Below are positions 24,742-31,631 of a stretch of DNA of 64,000 nt, in pieces; the stretch's first letter is position 1, and each line of letters begins with the position of its first letter. This DNA comes from Streptomyces sp. SirexAA-E (GTDB lineage: Bacteria; Actinomycetota; Actinomycetes; Streptomycetales; Streptomycetaceae), in the NCBI RefSeq assembly GCF_000177195.2, contig NC_015953.1:4030001-4094000 (forward strand). Reading direction: 5' to 3'. The translations under genes and the position numbers were made by a program. The notes under the pieces were generated by a model. That model was not told the DNA's origin, did no database searches, and worked only from the letters and a program-made list of their open reading frames with translations.

Positions 24742-25490
24742 CGGGTCGCCGCCGGTGACACCAGCGTGGCGTCCGACAGAGGCCGTGACAGATCGGCGGC
24801 CAGCCGTCCCAGCCAGAGCAGATGGAACACCGCCGGCAACACCGCGATCGGATCGCCGAGCAACGCAGCCTGCGGCACCAGCGGCGAAGGCGCCGAGAAC
24901 AGTGCCAACAACCGGGCCACGAGGCCTTCGTCGGCCCCGTGCCGCGGATGCCGGTATCCCGCCAGCCAGCGAACGTTCACCATCCGCACGGCGTCCACCT
25001 CGCCAACAACCCTGTAGCCCCACCCCACCACCTCGCAAGCTGTGCGCGTCGCGGCGAACTTGGCCGTTGACCGTGAGTCGATCCGGTCCAGCGGCCGACA
25101 GTCCACCACCAGCCCCCGCCCGTCCTCGAACCGAGCGAAGTAGTCCGGAGCGTGCGAGATGCGCTTACCCCGCTCGTCCTTCCAGAACAGCCACAGAGGC
25201 TGTGACAGCAGCCCCGTCACCTCCGGCGTGAAGTCCAGCAGCATCGCGTGATCCCGCTCCAGCCACGACTCGAACCCCACGTGCCCGCCTGTCGTGGCCG
25301 ACCAGTACAGGCCCGGGAAGTTTCGCTGGCCGCGGTACGACGGGAACCCGCGTACTGGCAGCCCTGCCTCGAACTCCACCGAGAGCACATCCGCCAACGG
25401 TCGCCGATGCTCACCGTCGGCATCCCGCCATTCGACCTCAAACTGGTCCACGGCTGGCAACGCCTGCTGTGCTGTTCCTTGGGCCCCCAT
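24738..25490 (-). CDS. tnsA: TnsA-like transposase endonuclease subunit
   Basis: A ~250-residue TnsA-type restriction-endonuclease-fold protein. FESWLERDHAMLLDF supplies the Glu, HAPDYFARFEDG the Asp, and the third site reads VVDCRP, where classical TnsA has a Lys. TnsA cuts the 5' transposon ends, giving cut-and-paste instead of replicative transposition. The start is uncertain (ATG 25490 or GTG 25499; no clear Shine-Dalgarno). First gene of the operon. Confidence 0.78.
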   Translation of the reverse strand: MGAQGTAQQALPAVDQFEVEWRDADGEHRRPLADVLSVEFEAGLPVRGFPSYRGQRNFPGLYWSATTGGHVGFESWLERDHAMLLDFTPEVTGLLSQPLWLFWKDERGKRISHAPDYFARFEDGRGLVVDCRPLDRIDSRSTAKFAATRTACEVVGWGYRVVGEVDAVRMVNVRWLAGYRHPRHGADEGLVARLLALFSAPSPLVPQAALLGDPIAVLPAVFHLLWLGRLAADLSRPLSDATLVSPAATR

Positions 25491-25619
25491 GTGAACCACT
25501 GTGCAGAAGCGGCGGGAACGAGAAGAAGGAATGGGACCAAATCCCCCATCCGAGTGATCGGCCGAAAGTCTCTCGCGGCAGGACGGCCAACACCGCTGGT
25601 AGATGGCAAAATTGAGCAG

Positions 25620-26440
25620 GCATCCGTGACTCCCTGCACATCTTGGACGCGCTGCTGAACCTCGACGGCGGCGTGAAGCCGGAGATGGTGGCCACCGACA
25701 ACGCCTCCTACTCCGACATCGTGTTCGGGATCTTCAAGATCCTGGGCTACAACTTCAGCCCCCGCTTCAGGACCTGGACGACCAGCGGTTCTGGCGGGCG
25801 ACGATGCCCGGGGTGGAGACGGGCACGTACGGGTTGCTGGAGCCGCTCGCCCGCAACCGCGTGAACCTGAAGAAGATCGAGACGTGGTGGCCGGACATGC
25901 TCCGGGTCGCCGGTTCCCTGGTCACCAACCAGGTCAGGGCGTACGACCTGTTGCGGATGTTCGGCCGCGAGGGCAACCCCACCCCGCTCGGGGCAGCGTT
26001 CGCGGAAAACGGGCGGATCGCCAAGACCGAGCATCTGCTGCGGATGGTCGACCCTCGACGACACCTACCGTCGGCAGATGAACCGCCAGCTCACCGCGCA
26101 GGAGTCCCGGCACAAGCTCGCCCGCGACGTGTGCCACGGCAAGCGCGGCACCATCCACCAGGTGTACCGCGACGGCATGGAGGACCAGCTCGGCGCGCTC
26201 GGCCTGGTCCTCAACGCCATCGCGCTCTGGACCACCCGCTACATCGACGCCGCCGTCGCCGAACTGAAGGCCGAGGGGCACGAGATCCGGGCCGAGGACA
26301 TCGTCCGGCTCTCCCCGCTCAAGCACCGCAACCTCAACGTGCTCGGCCGCTACAGCTTCACCGCTTCCACCCCGGCCGCCGGCGTTTTGCGCTCGCCGCG
26401 GGACCCGGAGGCACCGGGACTCGACGACGACGAGGACTGA
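25620..26440 (+). pseudogene. Tn3-family TnpA transposase, C-terminal fragment with frameshifts
   Basis: About the last 270 residues of a ~1000-residue Tn3 transposase. Frame 1 begins IRDSLHILDALLNLDGG (25621 on), shifts near 25770 into MPGVETGTYGLLEPL, and shifts again near 26053 into YRRQMNRQLTAQESRHKLAR, ending at TGA 26440 (LNVLGRYSFTAS). The N-terminal ~70% is absent: its sequence stops where the Tn7-like element begins. Non-functional. Confidence 0.82.
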
Positions 26441-26749
26441 CGGTGTCAGGAGCCTGGCAAGGGCGCCGATCAGCTTGTGAGCCGCCGCCTTGGCCAGCCG
26501 CTTCGGAGCCGTGGCGGCCCGTTCCCAGGGTGCCCGAGGCTTGATGTCGGTGTCCTTGACTGCCTTGACGTACTCGGCGTCGAACCGCTCATTGCCCAGC
26601 TCCACGAGGCGGGTAGGCCCGCTGCGCCGAGGTGGGGTTCAGCCGAGATGTGCGCCAAAGGGGCAATGAGTCGATCTTGATTCGACTCAGCGCGCGGTCA
26701 GCGGGTGATGCCGCAGTAAATGCGTACACCTCGCCCCGGCGTCCGGAAC
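26441..26749. other. Remnant DNA between tnpA fragment and mini-Tn3
   Basis: 309 bp without a complete gene. A minus-strand frame from GTG 26605 (ELGNERFDAEYVKAVKDTD, then lysine/alanine-rich) has protein-like codon use but runs into the antisense of tnpA, so it is probably the N-terminal stub of a gene cut by the Tn3 insertion. Unrecognised. Confidence 0.35.
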
Positions 26750-26754
26750 GGTCC

Positions 26755-26792
26755 GGGGGTTGAGGAACATCCGTGTCAGATCGTGCGCCAAG
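26755..26792 (+). repeat. Left terminal inverted repeat of the mini-Tn3
   Basis: 38 bp, beginning GGGGGTTGAGGAAC and ending GCGCCAAG. Four differences from the right copy. Confidence 0.85.
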
Positions 26793-26871
26793 CCGAAATC
26801 GGTCTTGGTGGGCGGCTGACGGAGCGAGCCTACGAACCGCTACACGGTGGCTGTGCTGCGGGCCGGTGCGT

Positions 26872-27606
26872 TCATGTGGTGCTCAACCCCATTGCGCGGC
26901 GCGCGGCCTTCACAGTACGGGCGGTGGGCGCGATGAAGGCGTGCAGCAGTTGCAGCGCGCCGTCGCATTGGGCGCCGACGGCTGCGAGGTCGCGGTGTCG
27001 GCGCCCGCGGGTGCCCCGGCCGGAGGGGTCGATGAGGTCGAGTTCGTGGACGACCTCGTGTCGGGCGTTGAAGAACGGCTGGTGGCTCTTGAGTATCTGA
27101 TCGTCGAGGGCGGACTCCTGCTTCAAGCCGAGGGCGTTGCGGCAGCGGATGAGGTCGGTACCACCCTGGATGCTGGGGCCAGCCAGGTCCTCGACGTAAA
27201 GATCGATCAGAGCGGAGCGCGGGTCAATGTTGACGACGGCCTGCTTGGTGGCCTTGGTCATGTCGCCGGCGAGGCGGTTGGCCATGAAGTGAGCGACGAA
27301 GGCGCCATGCACGTCGCCGGTCGTGGAGAGCAGGGTGTGCAGAGAATCTCGCAGCAGGGTGCGCAGGCAGGCGTCGATACCGGCCGCGGTGAAGACGATG
27401 GCGGCTCGGGCCTGGTCGCGGTGGGTCTCGGAGACGGCGCCGCGCATGTCGTCCTGACCAGCGCGCAGTTCGTTGAGGGTGGTGAACAGCCCACCCACGG
27501 ACTTGTGGGTGGCCACCAGACGGGCCCAGCTTCGCTCGACTTCTGGTGGGCAGCCGTGGGACTTGCGGGGAAGGTCGCTCAGCTCGACGAGGGTCAGTCT
27601 CGACAA
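26872..27606 (-). CDS. HEPN-domain protein (candidate RNase/defence cargo)
   Basis: A 244-residue, mostly helical protein. Near residues 177-185 it has FFNARHEVVHELD, matching the R-X4-H signature of HEPN ribonuclease domains, preceded by IRCRNALGLK; the overall layout resembles RiboL-PSP-HEPN proteins. Such proteins are often abortive-infection or toxin effectors that cleave RNA. No recognised antitoxin (MNT) lies next to it. It is inside the mini-Tn3 and is the larger of its two cargo genes. Assignment is from the motif only. Confidence 0.6.
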   Translation of the reverse strand: MSRLTLVELSDLPRKSHGCPPEVERSWARLVATHKSVGGLFTTLNELRAGQDDMRGAVSETHRDQARAAIVFTAAGIDACLRTLLRDSLHTLLSTTGDVHGAFVAHFMANRLAGDMTKATKQAVVNIDPRSALIDLYVEDLAGPSIQGGTDLIRCRNALGLKQESALDDQILKSHQPFFNARHEVVHELDLIDPSGRGTRGRRHRDLAAVGAQCDGALQLLHAFIAPTARTVKAARRAMGLSTT

Positions 27607-27889
27607 CGTCTCTCCTTGGCCGTGTCCGCGAGGTGCCCGCGGCCTTACGGATCATTATCTGGAGGACGACTTCAGACCAGCCCCGCCGCAGGCGTCCCGC
27701 TTGCCGCGTCGGCCCTCCGGGGCGATCCGGAGGGCCGACGCAAGGTACTTACCTCCGCTTGTCCGGAGAGGGGCTGTATGGGAAGAACTGCAACGCAGCG
27801 GGCTCGGCCCGTTCGCGTTTCCGCAGATGTCTCTGCGGCGGTGTGTCCGGTCGCCGATCCGATTGTCCCGGGCAGGCGTGCCGTCTGGG

Positions 27890-28360
27890 TCACGAGGCGG
27901 GCATCTCGCGTGGCGGCTGTTCCGACCTGGTAGTCCGTCCGGGGGAATCGATCTCGATGATGGTCCCGGATGTCTCGTCGGCGAGTTCCGGTTCGCCGTG
28001 GTTCAGCTTCGTTTTGAGGGTCGCGAAGCCCTTCTTGACGTACGGGGCGGCTTTGACCGCCGCGGCGGTCGCCGCGATGCCCACCGCGGCAGCGCCAGCC
28101 ATGGCCAGCTTGAGCATCGCCTCCGCCTCAGCCTGCGTGAGCCTGACCCTGGCGTCGGCGAGGGCGTCGGCCTCGGCCCGGGTGAGCAGGTCGTCGTCGG
28201 CCGGGAAGAGCACGCTGTGGCCGGCGAGGTGGTTGTCTTCGTCGCGCAGGAGGCTGCTGCGCCCACCCGGCGTGGTGCTCGACTGCGAGAGGCGGGTGTC
28301 GGCCGGGTACTCGACGATCATCTTCTCCCGGACCATCCCGGGCCCGTCTTCAGTGGTCAT
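27890..28360 (-). CDS. Unrecognised protein with a hydrophobic segment, mini-Tn3 cargo
   Basis: 156 residues, not recognised. The first ~70 are polar (LFPADDDLLTRAEADALADA), then an Ala-rich hydrophobic stretch (LAMAGAAAVGIAATAAAV, residues ~95-112) that could be one membrane helix, followed by a short basic and acidic tail (SGTIIEIDSPGRTTRSEQ). ATG 28360 chosen; the frame is open further upstream to 28459. It lies upstream of the HEPN gene on the same strand, 283 bp away, so a functional pair is possible but unproven. The 283-bp gap holds only a weak 73-codon frame. Confidence 0.5.
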   Translation of the reverse strand: MTTEDGPGMVREKMIVEYPADTRLSQSSTTPGGRSSLLRDEDNHLAGHSVLFPADDDLLTRAEADALADARVRLTQAEAEAMLKLAMAGAAAVGIAATAAAVKAAPYVKKGFATLKTKLNHGEPELADETSGTIIEIDSPGRTTRSEQPPREMPAS

Positions 28361-28582
28361 GGGGCAACTGTAAGGACCGGGGCGGCCGTCGGGAGGCGTA
28401 ACGCCTGAGACTCCCACTGCATCTATGAAGGTGATGCGCCCCGGGGGGCCTCGCCCCACGAGAGCGGCAAGTTATGCCACCCCGGCGGGCGCCAACCAGA
28501 ACAGGCTTTACAGAACAGAGCGCCCTTCCCCCTCACGGATCAGGTCGACGCCCCGTCAGCCGCCCACCAGGGCTGACGAACG

Positions 28583-28620
28583 CTTAGCGCACGATCTGAC
28601 ACGGATGTTTCTCAGACCCC
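28583..28620 (-). repeat. Right terminal inverted repeat of the mini-Tn3
   Basis: 38 bp; read inward on the minus strand it begins GGGGTCTGAGAAAC and ends GCGCTAAG. Followed by the target duplicate GGTCC. Confidence 0.85.
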
Positions 28621-28658
28621 GGTCCGCCGCAGGTCGCGACGATCATGGCCGGGGCTCT

Positions 28659-28687
28659 GTCGCAGTAAATACCGGATTTACTGCGAC
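28659..28687. repeat. 29-bp perfect palindrome in the mini-Tn3 flank
   Basis: 12-bp arms GTCGCAGTAAAT and its complement around the loop ACCGG. The sub-sequence CGCAGTAAAT also occurs at 26712-26721, on the other side of the mini-Tn3. Possibly a protein-binding or recombination site of the older host DNA. Confidence 0.45.
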
Positions 28688-28777
28688 GGTTCGGCTTCCA
28701 AGATCATCCCATTATCCCTATGGCGCCTATCTCGGCTGAACCCTGAGTTCGCGGTGGCCCGGTAGCATCCGGAGACG

Positions 28778-28820
28778 CAGTGAGCCCCCACCCCGTCGAT
28801 ACCGGGGTGGGGGCTCACTG
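28778..28820. terminator. Strong terminator hairpin after the ParB-like gene
   Basis: Perfect 17-bp arms (28778-28794, 28804-28820; start CAGTGAGCCC) with a 9-nt loop, 14 bp beyond the stop of the minus-strand ParB-like gene. Confidence 0.75.
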
Positions 28821-28834
28821 TCCTTGCAAGGTGG

Positions 28835-29758
28835 CTACGCGCTGGTACCGCGGCCGGGTGCGATCACCAGCTGGGTGGGGTCCGTGATGCCAATGTTGTA
28901 GGCCGTCACGATGTTCTCAGCCAGCGGCTGGGAGCGGGACTGGGAGCCACCGCCGGAGTGCGTGGAGCGGATGGCGTCGGTCTTCCATTGGCGCACGGTG
29001 CGCTTGCGGAGCACGAGGGCCAGGCGGTCCAGGTCGACCTTCGGATCCTCCTCTTCCTTCCCCTCCTCCTTCTTCTTCCAGTTGGTGTGGATGACCATCC
29101 CCACCGCGCGGATCATCATGTTGTCCCAGGACGTGCTGTCCCGGCCCCATGCTTCGGTCAGGGTGTACAGCACCATGGGGAGCAGGCCCACGCGCTTCTC
29201 GCCGATGGTCAGGACAGCCTGGACGGCGCCTACCTGGTTGGGGGAGCTGCTGCCGGTAACCGTCAGGCCGCAGGACTCCACCTCGGCGTTGACGCGGGTC
29301 ACCAGGGGCTCTCCTGCGGTCAGCGCCACACGGTAGTTGTCCACGGGCTTGACCGCCTTGCGGTCACGGTTTGCGGCGAGGAACAGCGCGGCTTCCTCGG
29401 CCGGGGTCAGCTCTTCGTAGACCAGGCAGTGCCGTTCGAAGTTGGGGCCGTGCTTCTCCGTGGCCACCTTGGTGGAGTGCTGGCCGTCCAGGAGGTAGTA
29501 CCGGCCATCCGCTCGCTTCGAGACGATCGCGGGGAGAAGAAGGCGCGGGTTCCACTTCTTCCCCAGCTTGTTTGCCCAGGAGCGCTGGAACATGCGCTGG
29601 GCGTCCAGGCTGGGGTCTACCTCCAGGAGGCCCACGCGGATCTTCTGGTAGTAGACGGGCCGGGGGTCGACCGGCACCGGCTCATACTCCGGCGGCGCGG
29701 CCTTGCTGCGCCGCTTGACCACGACTTTCCGCGCCGTAGTGGTCTTCGTCGTCGCCAC
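28835..29758 (-). CDS. ParB/sulfiredoxin-like protein (DUF6551 type)
   Basis: A 307-residue protein. A basic N-terminus (TTTARKVVVKRRSKAAP) precedes a ParB N-terminal-like domain: YYLLDGQHSTKVATEKHG (the DGxHR-like motif) and PAEEAALFLAANRDRKAV. Phage- and plasmid-associated actinobacterial proteins share this layout. GTG 29758 is chosen because AAGGGAG lies 8 nt upstream; the ATG 18 nt earlier (29776) has that box inside its frame. A four-copy 17-bp repeat array sits 53 bp upstream of the start. Confidence 0.65.
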   Translation of the reverse strand: MATTKTTTARKVVVKRRSKAAPPEYEPVPVDPRPVYYQKIRVGLLEVDPSLDAQRMFQRSWANKLGKKWNPRLLLPAIVSKRADGRYYLLDGQHSTKVATEKHGPNFERHCLVYEELTPAEEAALFLAANRDRKAVKPVDNYRVALTAGEPLVTRVNAEVESCGLTVTGSSSPNQVGAVQAVLTIGEKRVGLLPMVLYTLTEAWGRDSTSWDNMMIRAVGMVIHTNWKKKEEGKEEEDPKVDLDRLALVLRKRTVRQWKTDAIRSTHSGGGSQSRSQPLAENIVTAYNIGITDPTQLVIAPGRGTSA

Positions 29759-29810
29759 GGGGGCAACTCCCTTCATGGGATGGTGTCTGACGGCTACTCA
29801 ATCGTAGAAA

Positions 29811-29878
29811 TTTCTCGCATGTCAAATATTTTCGCATCCCTGGGTTTCTCGCATCTGCAATTTTCTCGCATCACCGCT
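29811..29878. repeat. Four 17-bp iterons, TTTCTCGCAT-N7
   Basis: Repeats begin exactly at 29811, 29828, 29845 and 29862. Copies 1, 3 and 4 have TTTCTCGCAT; copy 2 has ATTTTCGCAT. The 7-nt spacers vary. AT-rich compared with surroundings. The layout is that of plasmid iterons, parS-like or operator arrays, upstream of a ParB-like gene. Confidence 0.7.
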
Positions 29879-29888
29879 GGTGGTAGCC

Positions 29889-29915
29889 GAGGGGCCTCGC
29901 AGAGCGAGGCCCCTC
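29889..29915. terminator. Hairpin between iterons and DUF4357 gene
   Basis: Perfect 12-bp arms (GAGGGGCCTCGC) with a 3-nt loop, about 75 bp beyond the stop of the minus-strand DUF4357 gene. Confidence 0.65.
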
Positions 29916-29989
29916 ATGCCACGTTGCCCGCCGGCTGAGGCGACACCAGGGCGAAACGGAGCGCGGACATCCCGCACGCCTGACGCGAC

Positions 29990-30397
29990 TCAGTGACGGA
30001 TGGTCTGCAGCACGCTGCCGGTGTCCGTGATGATCCAAAATGACCAGCCGTTCCGACTCGCGCTCACCTTGGGGTTCTGTGCGCGCAGCACCGCAGCGGC
30101 GGCGCCACTCGGAGACTTGTACCGCCCCTGCGCCGGCCCGCTCGTCACCGTCACACTCTCCGCCGTCGGGTCGTAAAGCCCCTCGATCCGCACCCCGTTG
30201 TATAGGGCGTGAACGTTGATCTTTCCCTCCTTATCGCTCTTTTTGGGGGTGGAAGTGCGCTGGAAGTGCTCCACCAGCCTCTGCACCGCCTCGCTCTCGG
30301 AGACCCCCCAGGCCAGCGCCAACAGCGCCACTTGGTTGTGTGTGGTCTCCGCCATCTCCATGCACACATTTTTTCTGGAACTCACAGCAACGAGCAT
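29990..30397 (-). CDS. Small protein with C-terminal DUF4357-like domain
   Basis: Up to 135 residues. The last ~45 (KSPSGAAAAVLRAQNPKVSA, then NGWSFWIITDTGSVLQTIR) match the pattern of DUF4357, a domain often found at the end of restriction- or nuclease-associated proteins. The N-terminal half has a ribbon-helix-helix look (NQVALLALAWGVSESEAVQRL VEHF). Start uncertain: ATG 30397, GTG 30367 or ATG 30361. Function unknown. Confidence 0.55.
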   Translation of the reverse strand: MLVAVSSRKNVCMEMAETTHNQVALLALAWGVSESEAVQRLVEHFQRTSTPKKSDKEGKINVHALYNGVRIEGLYDPTAESVTVTSGPAQGRYKSPSGAAAAVLRAQNPKVSASRNGWSFWIITDTGSVLQTIRH

Positions 30398-30687
30398 ACG
30401 ATCCAGGCGGCCGCGCCCGTGGCCTGTTTCGGAAAGCGGAAGGGGTGAGACCTCCGGTTCTCACAAATGTTCATCTGCGAGAGCCCCCGCAGTGATCACG
30501 TTTCCGCAGGTCGCCGTTCGCAAAAGCCCTCTCGAAACCCGCATGTTGTGCGAGGCGGTTCTGAGAGACTTCCCGGATGGATCTCGCGCCCGATCGGGCC
30601 GCATTGGCGGTAGAACGTCACAACTATCCGAACTATGACGCGCCCGCCGGCTCCGCCTGCCGCACCCGAGGGGGGAAGACCGCCGCC

Positions 30688-30822
30688 ATGGCCGACGACG
30701 GCCTGCCGCTGCGACCCAAACCCGTACGCATCCGGCGGCCCGAGGACCCGCTCAGCCCCGAGGAGATCGACCTCCGCGAGCGGCTCCATGCGCAGCCCCG
30801 CCCGAACGCCGAGCTGCGGTAG
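30688..30822 (+). CDS. Hypothetical 44-residue protein
   Basis: MADDGLPLRPKPVRIRRPED followed by SPEEIDLRERLHAQ. A GGGGGGAAG box lies ~11 nt before ATG 30688 and codon use is protein-like. The frame is open further upstream to 30577. Not recognised. Confidence 0.4.
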   Translation: MADDGLPLRPKPVRIRRPEDPLSPEEIDLRERLHAQPRPNAELR

Positions 30823-30869
30823 TCCCTCCCACGACCTGCCTCGATCCCATGATCACCGGCTTAGCGTTA

Positions 30870-30909
30870 ACCGCTGTACCGCTGTACCGCTGTACCGCTG
30901 TACCGCTGT
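30870..30909. repeat. Five 8-bp tandem repeats (ACCGCTGT)
   Basis: A perfect 5 x 8 bp run in a 295-bp gene-free stretch (30823-31117). Period 8 means it would not be frame-neutral; a slippage-prone microsatellite. Confidence 0.75.
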
Positions 30910-31063
30910 GGCCCAAGGCCGAGCTCAACCCACGAGAGAACTCGCCGCGCAGATTGATTGGGACTCGTTCACTTCGCCGAGCAGATTCAGCGGGAAACCC
31001 TCACAAGCACTGGGAACGGACACCCAGGCCAAGCACTTGTGATCGGCCGATGCGACCTGGAAC

Positions 31064-31091
31064 ACTTTTGCAAGCGGCTGCTTGCAAAAGT
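31064..31091. promoter_or_regulatory. Inverted repeat upstream of the XRE regulator
   Basis: Perfect 12-bp arms ACTTTTGCAAGC and complement, 4-nt loop, 26 bp before the ATG, followed by another TTAGCAAG half-site. Probable autoregulatory operator over the promoter. Confidence 0.55.
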
Positions 31092-31117
31092 TAGCAAGAG
31101 TGGTGCACCATCGGGGC

Positions 31118-31603
31118 ATGGCATCACTCAACGTCGGCAATCTCGGTGAGTACCTGCGTGAGCAGCGGCGTACCGCGCAGCTCTCGCTGCGGCAGCTCGC
31201 CGACGCCGCCGGAGTGTCCAATCCGTATCTCAGCCAGATCGAGCGCGGCCTGCGCAAGCCGAGCGCCGAGGTGCTGCAACAGGTCGCGAAGGCGCTGCGG
31301 ATCTCCGCCGAGACGCTGTACGTGCGGGCCGGGATCCTCGACGAGCGGGAGCGGGAGGAGCTGGAGACGCGGGCGGTCATACTCGCCGACCCGTCGATCA
31401 ACGAGCGGCAGAAGAACGTCCTGCTCCAGATCTACGACTCCTTCCGCAAGGAGAACGGCTTCGACGCCGAGGCTCCGAAGGGTGCCGGCGGGCCGGACGG
31501 CGACGCCGGTTCGGATGCCCGCGGCCCACGCGCGGCCGGTGGCAGTGACGCGGAGACACCTGACGCAGGGACACCTGACGCAGAGACACCACCCCTGAAC
31601 TGA
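31118..31603 (+). CDS. XRE-family HTH regulator
   Basis: A 161-residue protein: HTH_3 domain at residues ~6-62 (LREQRRTAQLSLRQLADAAG, VSNPYLSQIERGLRKPS), helical linker, and a low-complexity acidic tail ending in DAETP/DAGTP/DAETP repeats. It precedes an HbhA-like gene by 28 bp, an arrangement common in Streptomyces, so co-transcription is likely. Marks the return to backbone DNA after the island. Confidence 0.88.
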   Translation: MASLNVGNLGEYLREQRRTAQLSLRQLADAAGVSNPYLSQIERGLRKPSAEVLQQVAKALRISAETLYVRAGILDEREREELETRAVILADPSINERQKNVLLQIYDSFRKENGFDAEAPKGAGGPDGDAGSDARGPRAAGGSDAETPDAGTPDAETPPLN

Positions 31604-31631
31604 TTCACGATGATCCGGGAGGACCACAGTC

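Larger units (their letters stand above)
20450..25620 (-). mobile_element. Tn7-like transposition module tnsA-tnsB-tnsC-tniQ (ends approximate)
   Basis: Four genes on the minus strand, overlapping or 3 nt apart, in the Tn7 order endonuclease, DDE transposase, AAA+ regulator, TniQ. The end next to tnsA lies before 25620, where decayed Tn3 transposase sequence begins. The end next to tniQ is within or left of 20410-20656. If both are close, the element carries no cargo. Candidate CGAGAGA-containing segments occur at 20486-20492 and, inverted, at 25569-25575, but do not prove the termini. Confidence 0.6.
26755..28620. mobile_element. 1,866-bp non-autonomous Tn3-family element carrying a HEPN gene
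   Basis: Bounded by 38-bp inverted repeats of Tn3 type (outer end GGGG, inner end AAG), 34 of 38 positions identical, and flanked by the direct 5-bp duplication GGTCC at 26750-26754 and 28621-28625, the expected Tn3 target duplication. No transposase or resolvase inside; it would need transposition in trans. Cargo: two minus-strand genes. Confidence 0.85.

Noticed and set aside
20410..25620. Clean terminal inverted repeats of the Tn7-like element
   Set aside because: CGAGAGA-containing segments on both sides (20486, 25569 inverted) align only over about 7-10 bp with different distances to any TGT/ACA, which is not enough to define the ends.
27672..27893. 73-codon minus-strand frame starting GTG at the stop of the mini-Tn3 cargo gene
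   Set aside because: Start overlap is suggestive, but codon pattern and composition are not protein-like and nothing is recognised.
29811..29878. CRISPR array
   Set aside because: Repeats are only 10 bp with 7-bp spacers and no cas genes are nearby; no CRISPR was seen anywhere in the window.
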